Origin: Catenulispora sp. EB89
GTDB lineage: Bacteria; Actinomycetota; Actinomycetes; Streptomycetales; Catenulisporaceae
DNA length: 64,000 nucleotides
Reading direction: 5' to 3'
NCBI RefSeq assembly: GCF_041261445.1
Contig: NZ_JBGCCU010000019.1
Span: 124,001 to 188,000, forward strand
Shown piece after piece: positions 56,451 to 64,000 of this stretch. The position numbers and the translations under genes are program-made. Below the pieces are notes generated by a model that worked only from the letters and a program-made list of their open reading frames with translations, was not told the origin of the DNA and ran no database searches. Every line of letters begins with the position of its first letter. Positions within the stretch are counted from its first letter, which is position 1.

Positions 56451-56993
56451 ATGCTCCCCCTGGCGATCCTCGGCTTCCTCGCCGAAGGCCCCCTCCACGG
56501 CTACCAGCTCAAGGAGCGCATCACCGCCCTCACCGGCCACGTCAAGCCGGTCAGCGACGGCGCCCTCTACCCGGCCATCACCCGTCTGGAGTCCCAGGGC
56601 CGCCTGGAGCGCTGGCCCGAGCCCGGCGCCGGCGCCGCCACCCGCCAGGTCCTCGGCCTCACCGACGCCGGCCGCGCGGAGCTGGCCCGGCGCCTGAGCG
56701 AGCCCACCGACGTGGAGATCACCGACCGGAACCGCTACTTCACGATCCTGGCGTTCCTGCACCGCCTCGAAGACCCCGCCGCGCAGGCCGCCGTCCTGCG
56801 CCGCCGCCTGGCCTTCCTCGACGCGCCCGGGGCCGGCTTCTTCTTCGGCGAGGACGGCAAGCCGGTCAGGGCCGAGGACGCCCCGACCCTCTTCCAGCGC
56901 GGCATGGGCCAGATCGCGCGCGCGACCGCGCGGGCCGAACGTGAGTGGTTGCACAAGGCCATCGCCGAGTTGGACGGCGCATCCGGGGAATAG
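56451..56993 (+). CDS. PadR-family transcriptional regulator
   Basis: This 180-aa protein has the PadR winged helix: MLPLAILGFLAEGPLHGYQL, KERI, then DGALYPAITRLESQGRLERW and RQVLGLTDAGRAELARRL. The C-terminal helical dimerisation domain (PadR_C) follows, with FTILAFLHRLEDPAAQAAVL. PadR proteins repress efflux or detoxification genes until a phenolic or drug ligand binds. It starts at ATG 56451 after GCAGGAG. The nested palindrome at 56355-56401 is its probable site, controlling itself and the divergent MATE exporter. Confidence 0.9.
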   Translation: MLPLAILGFLAEGPLHGYQLKERITALTGHVKPVSDGALYPAITRLESQGRLERWPEPGAGAATRQVLGLTDAGRAELARRLSEPTDVEITDRNRYFTILAFLHRLEDPAAQAAVLRRRLAFLDAPGAGFFFGEDGKPVRAEDAPTLFQRGMGQIARATARAEREWLHKAIAELDGASGE

Positions 56994-57318
56994 GGACAAG
57001 GACAAGCATCGCGCGCGTGCCGCCGAAGTCCCGCGCCGGAGTTCGTCACCGCTCGTCACCGCCCCTGTAGCGGCACCGCCCGCGATGGGAGGCATCCCGT
57101 CAGACCCCTGCGGCGCACTCCGCCCAGCTCAAGATCGACATCAAATTAGCCAGTCTCATCATCTGGAACACATCTCGGGATCGTGCGTCCCGCACTGTGA
57201 GATAGTCCACTCCCCACCCGCCCCACCATGTTGTAACCTCTGCTTACACCTGATCGGATTGCGCAAGGGCCAAAGACGTCCCGCCGTGCCAGACTGACAC
57301 GACGGAAGGACAGCCCTC
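56994..57318 (+). promoter_or_regulatory. Promoter region of gltBD
   Basis: This is a 325-bp gap without a gene. The AT-richest part is 57140-57265. GTTGTAACCTCTGCTTACAC (57230-57249) resembles, imperfectly, the GTAAC-n6-type half-sites bound by the nitrogen regulator GlnR in actinomycetes. GACGGAAGGACAG before the ATG provides the ribosome site. No strong -35/-10 pair stands out. Confidence 0.35.
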
Positions 57319-60300
57319 ATGGCATTCCCAGCCATACCGACCGGTCGCCCCGGATCCTCCCGCCCCGAAAGCCACGCCGTGGCCGAGCCGAGCCTGCCCG
57401 CCATGCCCGCCACCTCGGCCGCGCCCGCCGCGTCCGTCGCGGCCACCACCAGCGCCGCCCCGCTGTTCTCGGCGCTGCCCTCGGCGCAGGGCCTTTACGA
57501 CCCGCGCGCGGAGAAGGACTCCTGCGGCGTCGCCTTCGTCGCGACGCTGACCGGCCTGCCCAGCCACTCCATCGTCGAGCAGGCCCTGCAGGCGCTGGTC
57601 AACATGGAGCACCGCGGAGCCTCCGGCGCCGAGCCCTCGACCGGCGACGGCGCCGGCATCCTGGTGCAGGTTCCGGACGCGTTCCTGCGCGCCGCGCTGG
57701 CCGAGCACGCAAACCCGAACGCACGTTTCGACCTCCCGCCGTCCGGGCACTACGCCGTCGGAGTGGCCTTCCTCCCCACCGACGACGACGCCGCGCGGGA
57801 GGCCGAGGCCCGCATCGAGGCCATCGCCGCCGAGGAGCACCTGGCCGTGCTCGGCTGGCGCGACCTGCCCACCAACCCCGAAGGGCTGGGCAACGGCGCG
57901 CTGTCCGTCATGCCCCGGTTCCGCCAGCTGTTCGTCACCGGCACCGCCGGGCAGTCCGGCATCGAGCTGGACCGCCTCGCCTTCGCCCTGCGCAAGCGCG
58001 CCGAGCGCGACGCCGAGGTGTACTTCCCCTCGCTCAGCTCGCGCACCCTGGTCTACAAGGGCATGCTCACCACCGCGCAGCTGGAGACCTTCTTCCCGGA
58101 CCTGCTCGACGAGCGCTTCGCCAGCGCCATCGGCCTGGTGCACTCCCGCTTCAGCACCAACACCTTCCCGGCCTGGCCGCTGGCCCACCCCTACCGGTTC
58201 GTCGCGCACAACGGCGAGATCAACACGGTCATCGGCAACCGCAACTGGATGCGGGCCCGCGAGTCCGACCTGGCCACCGACCTGATCGGCGGCGACCTGA
58301 ACCGGCTGTTCCCGATCTGCACGCCCGGCGCCTCCGACTCCGCCTCCTTCGACGAGGCCCTGGAGCTGCTGCACCTGTCCGGCCGCAGCCTGCCGCACGC
58401 CGTGCTGATGATGATCCCCGAGGCGTGGGAGAACCACGGCGAGATGGACGCCGCCCGGCGCGCCTTCTACCAGTTCCACTCCTCCTTCATGGAGCCCTGG
58501 GACGGCCCGGCCGACATGGTCTTCTCCGACGGCACCCTGATCGGCGCGGTCCTGGACCGCAACGGCCTGCGCCCCTCCCGCTACTGGGTCACCGACGACG
58601 GCCTGGTGGTCCTGGCCAGCGAGTTCGGCGTCCTGGACATCGACCCGGCGACCGTGGTCCGCAAGGGCCGCCTGCAGCCCGGCAAGATGTTCCTGGTCGA
58701 CACCGCGGCCGGCCGCATCGTCGAGGACGAGGAGATCAAGTCCGCGCTGGCCGCCGCCGAGCCGTACGCCGAGTGGCTGCACGCCGGCCGGATCAAGCTC
58801 GACAAGCTCCCCGAGCGCGAGCACATCGTGCACACCCGGGCCTCGGTCACCCGCCGCCAGCAGACCTTCGGCTACACCGAGGAGGAACTGCGGGTCCTGC
58901 TGGCCCCGATGGCCCGCACCGGCGGCGAGCCGCTGGGCTCCATGGGCTCGGACTCCCCGGTCGCGGTGCTCTCCGAGAAGCCGCGCCTGGTCTTCGACTA
59001 CTTCTCCCAGCTGTTCGCGCAGGTCACCAACCCGCCGCTGGACGCCATCCGGGAGGAGCTGGTCACGAGCCTGGCCACCACCATCGGCCCGGAGACCAAC
59101 CTGCTGCAGCCCACCGCGGCGTCCTGCCGCCAGGTCGAGGTGGCCTTCCCGGTCATCGACAACGACGAGCTGGCCAAGCTCATCCACATCAACGCCGACG
59201 GCGACCTGCCGGGCCTGCGCGCGGTCACCATCTCCGGGCTCTACCGGGTCGCCGGCGGCGGCCTGGCGCTGCGCGCCCGGCTGGAGGAGATCCGCGAGGA
59301 GGTCTCCAAGGCGATCGCCGGCGGCGCGCGCATCATCGTGCTCTCCGACCGCCACTCCGACGCCGAAAACGCCCCGATCCCCTCGCTGCTGCTCACCTCC
59401 GCGGTGCACCACCACCTGATCCGCGAGAAGACCCGCACCCACGTCGGCCTGGTCGTCGAGGCCGGCGACGTGCGCGAGGTGCACCACGTCGCGCTGCTGA
59501 TCGGCTACGGCGCCGCGGTGGTCAACCCCTACCTGGCGATGGAGTCGGTCGAGGAGATGGCGGGCTCGGGCCACCTCGGTCTGATCGAGCCCGAACAGGC
59601 GATCAGGAACCTGATCAAGGCGCTCGGCAAGGGCGTGCTGAAGGTGATGTCCAAGATGGGCATCTCCACCGTCGCCTCCTACCGCGGCGCGCAGATCTTC
59701 GAGGCCGTCGGCCTGGCGCAGGACGTCGTCGACGAGTACTTCATCGGCACCACCAGCAAGCTCGGCGGCGTCGGCCTGGAGACCCTGGCCGAGGAGACCG
59801 CGCGCCGGCACGCCCGCGCCTACCCCAAGCAGTCCGGCACCTCGCGCCTGGCGCACCGCCGGCTGGAGATCGGCGGGGAGTACCAGTGGCGCCGCGAGGG
59901 CGAGCCGCACCTGTTCGACCCGGACACCGTCTTCCGGCTCCAGCACTCCACGCGCGAGAAGCGCTACGACATCTTCAAGCAGTACACCTCGCGCGTCGAC
60001 GAGCAGTCCGAGCGGCTGATGACGCTGCGCGGCCTGTTCAAGATCAAGGACGGGGAGCGCCCGCCGATCCCGATCGAAGAGGTCGAACCCGTCTCGGAGA
60101 TCGTCAAGCGCTTCTCCACCGGCGCCATGTCCTACGGCTCCATCTCCTACGAGGCGCACCAGACGCTCGCGATCGCCATGAACCAGCTGGGCGCCAAGTC
60201 CAACACCGGCGAGGGCGGCGAGGACGTCGAGCGGCTGCGCGACCCGGAGCGCCGCAGCAAGATCAAGCAGGTCGCCTCCGGCCGGTTCGGCGTCACCGCC

Positions 60301-62025
60301 GAGTACCTGGCCGAGGCCGAGGACATCCAGATCAAGATGGCCCAGGGCGCCAAGCCCGGCGAGGGCGGCCAGCTGCCCGGCCACAAGGTCTACCCGTGGG
60401 TGGCCAAGACCCGGCACTCCACGCCGGGCGTCGGCCTGATCTCCCCGCCGCCGCACCACGACATCTACTCGATCGAGGACCTGGCGCAGCTGATCCACGA
60501 CCTGAAGAACGCCAACCGCGACGCGCGCGTGCACGTCAAGCTGGTCGCCGAGGTCGGCGTCGGCACGGTGGCGGCCGGCGTGTCCAAGGCGCACGCCGAC
60601 GTGGTGCTGATCTCCGGCCACGACGGCGGCACCGGCGCCTCGCCGCTGACCTCGCTCAAGCACGCCGGCGCGCCGTGGGAGCTGGGCCTGGCCGAGACTC
60701 AGCAGACGCTGCTGCTCAACGGCCTGCGCGACCGCATCGTGGTGCAGACCGACGGCCAGCTCAAGACCGGCCGGGACGTGGTGATCGCGGCGCTGCTCGG
60801 CGCCGAGGAGTACGGCTTCGCCACCGCGCCGCTGGTCGTCTCCGGCTGCGTGATGATGCGCGTCTGCCACCTGGACACCTGTCCGGTGGGCGTCGCGACG
60901 CAGAACCCTGAGCTGCGCGCCCGGTTCAGCGGCCGGCCGGAGTTCGTCGTGACCTTCTTCGAGTACCTGGCCGAGGAGGTGCGCGAGCACCTGGCCGCGC
61001 TCGGCTTCCGCTCGCTGGAAGAAGCGGTCGGCCACGCCGAACTGCTCGACACCGCCGCGGCCGTGGCGCACTGGAAGGCCTCCGGCCTGGACCTGGCGCC
61101 GCTGTTCCACGTCCCCGAGCTGCCCGAGGGCGCCTCGCTGCACCAGAGCCGCCAGCAGGACCACGGCCTGGACAAGGCCCTGGACCACCGGCTGATCGAG
61201 GTCGCGCAGCCGGCGATCCGGGACGGCGAGCCGGTGCGCGCGCAGTTCGAGATCCGCAACGTCAACCGCACCGTCGGCACGATGCTCTCGCACGAGGTGG
61301 TGAAGGTGCACCGCGGCGAGGGCCTGGCCGAGGGCACCATCGACCTGACGTTCGTGGGCTCGGCGGGCAACTCCTTCGGCGCTTTCCTGGCCCCCGGCAT
61401 CACCCTGCGGTTGGAGGGCGACGCCAACGACTACGTGGGCAAGGGCCTGTCCGGCGGGCGCATCGTGGTGCGTCCGCACCGCGACGCCGCGACGATCAAC
61501 GACGCCGCCGAGCGCAACGTGATCGCCGGCAACGTCATCGCCTACGGCGCCACCAGCGGCCGCATCCACCTGCGCGGCACCGTCGGCGAGCGCTTCTGCG
61601 TCCGCAACTCCGGCGCGACCGCGGTCGTGGAGGGCGTGGGCGACCACGCCTGCGAGTACATGACCGGCGGCACCGTGGTCATCCTCGGCGAGCACGGCCG
61701 CAACCTGGCCGCCGGCATGAGCGGCGGCACCGCCTACGTGCTGGACCTGAAGGTCTCCCGGGTGAACTCCGAGATGGTCAACGTCGAGGCCCTGGACGCC
61801 GAGGACCGCGCCCTGCTCCACTCCCTGGTCCAGGAGCACCAGGAGGAGACCGGCTCGGCCGTCGCGGCGGCGCTGCTCGCCGACTGGGGCGGATGCGTCG
61901 GGCGCTTCGCCAAGATCATGCCGGTCGACTACAAGCGGGTGCTCACCGCCCGTGCCGCGGCCCAGGCCGCCGGGCTGAACGAAGAGCAGACCCTCGACAA
62001 GATCATGGAGGCCACCCGTGGCTGA
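57319..62025 (+). CDS. gltB: Glutamate synthase large subunit
   Basis: This 1568-aa enzyme makes glutamate from glutamine and 2-oxoglutarate. The N-terminal-nucleophile glutaminase begins at Cys69 ([11 protein letters not shown]), so 68 residues must be removed. It also shows [20 protein letters not shown] and [20 protein letters not shown]. The central domain is followed by the FMN-binding synthase domain ([37 protein letters not shown]). The 3Fe-4S cysteines lie in [20 protein letters not shown]. The C-terminal GXGXG beta-helix is also present. It overlaps gltD by 8 nt, giving the standard NADPH-GOGAT pair. Confidence 0.97.
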   Translation: MAFPAIPTGRPGSSRPESHAVAEPSLPAMPATSAAPAASVAATTSAAPLFSALPSAQGLYDPRAEKDSCGVAFVATLTGLPSHSIVEQALQALVNMEHRGASGAEPSTGDGAGILVQVPDAFLRAALAEHANPNARFDLPPSGHYAVGVAFLPTDDDAAREAEARIEAIAAEEHLAVLGWRDLPTNPEGLGNGALSVMPRFRQLFVTGTAGQSGIELDRLAFALRKRAERDAEVYFPSLSSRTLVYKGMLTTAQLETFFPDLLDERFASAIGLVHSRFSTNTFPAWPLAHPYRFVAHNGEINTVIGNRNWMRARESDLATDLIGGDLNRLFPICTPGASDSASFDEALELLHLSGRSLPHAVLMMIPEAWENHGEMDAARRAFYQFHSSFMEPWDGPADMVFSDGTLIGAVLDRNGLRPSRYWVTDDGLVVLASEFGVLDIDPATVVRKGRLQPGKMFLVDTAAGRIVEDEEIKSALAAAEPYAEWLHAGRIKLDKLPEREHIVHTRASVTRRQQTFGYTEEELRVLLAPMARTGGEPLGSMGSDSPVAVLSEKPRLVFDYFSQLFAQVTNPPLDAIREELVTSLATTIGPETNLLQPTAASCRQVEVAFPVIDNDELAKLIHINADGDLPGLRAVTISGLYRVAGGGLALRARLEEIREEVSKAIAGGARIIVLSDRHSDAENAPIPSLLLTSAVHHHLIREKTRTHVGLVVEAGDVREVHHVALLIGYGAAVVNPYLAMESVEEMAGSGHLGLIEPEQAIRNLIKALGKGVLKVMSKMGISTVASYRGAQIFEAVGLAQDVVDEYFIGTTSKLGGVGLETLAEETARRHARAYPKQSGTSRLAHRRLEIGGEYQWRREGEPHLFDPDTVFRLQHSTREKRYDIFKQYTSRVDEQSERLMTLRGLFKIKDGERPPIPIEEVEPVSEIVKRFSTGAMSYGSISYEAHQTLAIAMNQLGAKSNTGEGGEDVERLRDPERRSKIKQVASGRFGVTAEYLAEAEDIQIKMAQGAKPGEGGQLPGHKVYPWVAKTRHSTPGVGLISPPPHHDIYSIEDLAQLIHDLKNANRDARVHVKLVAEVGVGTVAAGVSKAHADVVLISGHDGGTGASPLTSLKHAGAPWELGLAETQQTLLLNGLRDRIVVQTDGQLKTGRDVVIAALLGAEEYGFATAPLVVSGCVMMRVCHLDTCPVGVATQNPELRARFSGRPEFVVTFFEYLAEEVREHLAALGFRSLEEAVGHAELLDTAAAVAHWKASGLDLAPLFHVPELPEGASLHQSRQQDHGLDKALDHRLIEVAQPAIRDGEPVRAQFEIRNVNRTVGTMLSHEVVKVHRGEGLAEGTIDLTFVGSAGNSFGAFLAPGITLRLEGDANDYVGKGLSGGRIVVRPHRDAATINDAAERNVIAGNVIAYGATSGRIHLRGTVGERFCVRNSGATAVVEGVGDHACEYMTGGTVVILGEHGRNLAAGMSGGTAYVLDLKVSRVNSEMVNVEALDAEDRALLHSLVQEHQEETGSAVAAALLADWGGCVGRFAKIMPVDYKRVLTARAAAQAAGLNEEQTLDKIMEATRG

Positions 62026-63478
62026 CCCTCGTGGTTTCCTCACCACCCCGCAGCAGCACCCCGAGCGCCGCCCGGTCACCGAGCGCGTCCAGGACTGGAA
62101 AGAGGTCTACAAGCCCGGGGGCCTGCTGCCGATCGTCAGCAAGCAGGCGGGCCGCTGCATGGACTGCGGCATCCCCTTCTGCCACAACGGCTGTCCGCTC
62201 GGGAACATCATCCCGGAGTGGAACGACCTGGTGTGGAAGGGCGACTGGGAGGGTGCCTCCGACCGGCTGCACGCGACCAACAACTTCCCGGAGTTCACCG
62301 GGCGGCTGTGCCCGGCGCCGTGCGAGACCGCGTGCGTGCTGGGGATCAACCAGCCGCCGGTGACCATCAAGAACGTCGAGGTCTCGATCATCGACCGGGC
62401 CTGGGAGGACGGGACCGTCAAGCCCCTGCCGCCGGAGCGGCTGTCCGGCCGGACGGTCGCGGTGATCGGCTCCGGTCCCTCGGGCCTGGCCGCCGCGCAG
62501 CAGCTCACGCGCGCCGGGCACACCGTCGCGGTCTACGAGCGCGCCGACCGCATCGGCGGCTTGCTGCGCTACGGCATCCCCGAGTTCAAGATGGAGAAGC
62601 GCCACCTGAACCGGCGCATCGAGCAGATGCGCGCGGAAGGCACCAAGTTCCGTCCCGGCATGCACATCGGTGTCGACCTCACGGGCGATGCGCTACTGGC
62701 CCGGTACGACGCGATCGTGCTCGCCGTCGGCTCGACCAAGGCGCGCGAGCTGGACGTGCCCGGCCGCGACCTGGCCGGGATCCACCAGGCGATGGACTAC
62801 CTGCCGTACGCGAACAAGACCTGCGAGGGCGACTACCTGACCGCGCCGATCGACGCGTTCGGCAAGCACGTGGTGGTCATCGGCGGCGGCGACACCGGCG
62901 CGGACTGCCTGGGCACGGCCACCCGCCAGGGCGCCGAGTCCGTCACGCAGCTGGAGATCATGCCGCAGCCCGGCGAGGACCGGCCGGCGAACCAGCCGTG
63001 GCCGACCTATCCGATGATCTTCCGGGTCTCCTCGGCGCACGAGGAGAACGGCGAGCGCGTCTACGCGGTGAACACCACCGAGTTCGTGGGCGACGACAAC
63101 GGCCGGGTCAAGGCCCTGCGCCTGGTCGAGGTGCGGTTCGAGGGCGGGCGCCCGGTCCCGGTCGAGGGCACCGAGCGCGAGATCCCGGCCGACCTGGTGC
63201 TGCTGGCCATGGGCTTCGTCGGCCCCGAGCGCGGCAACGGCCTGATCGACCAGCTCGGCCTGGCCCTGGACGAGCGCGGCAACATCGCGCGCGACGGCGA
63301 GTACGCCACCAACGTGCCGGGCGTGTTCGTGGCCGGGGACGCCGGCCGCGGGCAGTCGCTGATCGTGTGGGCGATCGCCGAGGGGCGCTCGGCGGCCAGC
63401 TCGGTGGACGCCTACCTGTCCGGCTCGACCACGCTGCCCAAGCCGATCCCGCCGACCGCGAGGCCGGTGACGGTGTGA
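62018..63478 (+). CDS. gltD: Glutamate synthase small subunit
   Basis: This 486-aa flavoprotein takes electrons from NADPH and passes them to GltB. N-terminal 4Fe-4S cysteines are in [18 protein letters not shown] and [14 protein letters not shown]. The FAD site is [17 protein letters not shown], the NADPH site [15 protein letters not shown], and the C-terminal FAD contact [18 protein letters not shown]. The GTG at 62018 overlaps the last codons of gltB. A near-perfect hairpin directly follows its stop. Confidence 0.97.
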   Translation: MADPRGFLTTPQQHPERRPVTERVQDWKEVYKPGGLLPIVSKQAGRCMDCGIPFCHNGCPLGNIIPEWNDLVWKGDWEGASDRLHATNNFPEFTGRLCPAPCETACVLGINQPPVTIKNVEVSIIDRAWEDGTVKPLPPERLSGRTVAVIGSGPSGLAAAQQLTRAGHTVAVYERADRIGGLLRYGIPEFKMEKRHLNRRIEQMRAEGTKFRPGMHIGVDLTGDALLARYDAIVLAVGSTKARELDVPGRDLAGIHQAMDYLPYANKTCEGDYLTAPIDAFGKHVVVIGGGDTGADCLGTATRQGAESVTQLEIMPQPGEDRPANQPWPTYPMIFRVSSAHEENGERVYAVNTTEFVGDDNGRVKALRLVEVRFEGGRPVPVEGTEREIPADLVLLAMGFVGPERGNGLIDQLGLALDERGNIARDGEYATNVPGVFVAGDAGRGQSLIVWAIAEGRSAASSVDAYLSGSTTLPKPIPPTARPVTV

Positions 63479-63480
63479 GA

Positions 63481-63530
63481 GACGGCGCGGCCGCCCGCAG
63501 CGCAAGTGCTTTGCGGGTGGCCGCGCCGTC
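63481..63530 (+). terminator. Strong hairpin terminator of gltBD
   Basis: 63481-63499 pairs with 63512-63530 over 19 positions with one G-U type mismatch, around a 12-nt loop. It begins 3 nt after the gltD stop and also faces the convergent DUF4190 gene. Confidence 0.85.
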
Positions 63531-63572
63531 TTGGTGCCGTCTCGTCGCCGGCCCGGCAACCGGCGAGATGAC

Positions 63573-63998
63573 TCAGTGCTGATTCGCCAGCAGGATGATG
63601 CCCAGGATCCACAGCAGCAGCGTGACGATGCCGAGCACGAACCCGGCCTGCGCCACGCCGCGGTTGGTGGCCTCGCCGCGGGCCGCGCGGTTCAGCCCGA
63701 TCCGCCCGAAGACGATCGCCAGGATGCTGCACGGGCCGATCAGGAAGCCGACGATGCCCAGCACCAGCGCGGCCACGCCCATGCCGTTGCGGCGCCGGAC
63801 CGGGGGAGCGCCGTAGCCGCCGTACTCGTAGCCGGTGCCGCCGCTGTAGGTCGGATAGGCCTCCGGGGGGAGCGGCGGCGGGGGCGGGTACTGCGGGAAC
63901 TGCTGGTCCGGACCGGGATCCTGCGGCTCCGGTCGCGGTTCCGGCTCCGGCTCCGGTCCTGGCCTCGGTTCAGGCTCCGGGGGAGGAGGTGTCGTCAT
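63573..63998 (-). CDS. DUF4190-domain membrane protein
   Basis: This is a 141-aa protein. The first 70 residues are Pro/Glu/Tyr-rich (EPEPRPEPQDPG, YPPPPPLPPEAYPTYSGG) and cytoplasmic. Then come two membrane helices in the DUF4190 pattern: GMGVAALVLGIVGFLIGPCS, ILAIVFGRIGLNRAARGEAT and AQAGFVLGIVTLLLWILGII. Function unknown. The ATG at 63996-63998 is two bases from the window edge, so an upstream start cannot be excluded. Confidence 0.82.
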   Translation of the reverse strand: MTTPPPPEPEPRPGPEPEPEPRPEPQDPGPDQQFPQYPPPPPLPPEAYPTYSGGTGYEYGGYGAPPVRRRNGMGVAALVLGIVGFLIGPCSILAIVFGRIGLNRAARGEATNRGVAQAGFVLGIVTLLLWILGIILLANQH

Positions 63999-64000
63999 GG

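Noticed and set aside
57244-62079. A 1611-codon open frame antisense to gltB
   Set aside because: It mirrors gltB in the complementary frame. High GC at third positions removes stops; the predicted protein is Val/Gly/Arg-rich low complexity without domains.

Overview
The window comes from a high-GC actinomycete. The evidence is GTG/TTG starts, many ATGA/GTGA gene overlaps, a his cluster with PriA, the hisI-trpE-TIGR02234-HGxxPAAW-trpC-trpBA order, and a T-box ileS beside lspA and rluD. Gene order is Streptomyces-like, but several proteins suggest a more distant relative such as Catenulispora. That genus guess is an inference.

Layout. 1-530 is the 3' end of glgB. 531-5990 is an accessory, visibly AT-richer insert: a hypothetical gene, a coupled pair (313 aa plus a 90-aa membrane protein), and a 688-aa protein with a PD-(D/E)XK-like C-terminus. 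The insert contains two decayed copies of the xthA 3' end and is followed by intact xthA (6072-6926). 7041-10806 carries an APH-fold protein, a TetR-TauD/TfdA operon with a perfect operator palindrome, and an NYN protein. 10905-21904 is core housekeeping: a lipoprotein, ileS with a T-box leader, DUF167, a DksA/TraR-like protein, lspA, rluD and YbaK. 21991-27832 is the histidine operon hisD-C-B-orf56-H-priA-ridA-hisF. 29235-33047 is an ABC-2 transporter with a two-component system. 34898-38715 is a heterodimeric ABC exporter. 39566-46054 is hisI-trpE-(membrane)-(HGxxPAAW)-trpC-trpL?-trpB-trpA. 47754-51630 holds MauE, two DsbA-like thioredoxins and lgt. The window ends with a VIT-family transporter, a phosphodiester-glycosidase-domain protein, a MATE transporter/PadR divergon, gltBD and a DUF4190 protein.

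How the genes work together. hisB/C/D/F/H/I and priA supply most of histidine synthesis. PriA probably also performs the TrpF step for the trp genes, since no trpF is present. GltBD supplies glutamate, an amino donor. LspA and Lgt are the two lipoprotein-maturation enzymes, and a lipoprotein substrate is encoded nearby.

Most unusual signals. (1) Three copies of an undescribed, roughly 420-bp structured non-coding repeat (28557-28960, 46217-46640, 47102-47525). Each has a conserved 52-nt head and a two-storey hairpin whose stems differ in sequence yet stay complementary. Two copies form a 1.3-kb inverted repeat between trpA and mauE. (2) The xthA 3' end looks like a repeatedly used insertion site. 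(3) The IleRS carries a swapped GXHH signature in place of HXGH. (4) A MATE transporter has tandem 29-residue repeats in its central loop. (5) Several core genes show a -10 hexamer 6-8 nt before the start codon, implying leaderless mRNAs. No tRNA, rRNA, CRISPR array, integrase or transposase was recognised.
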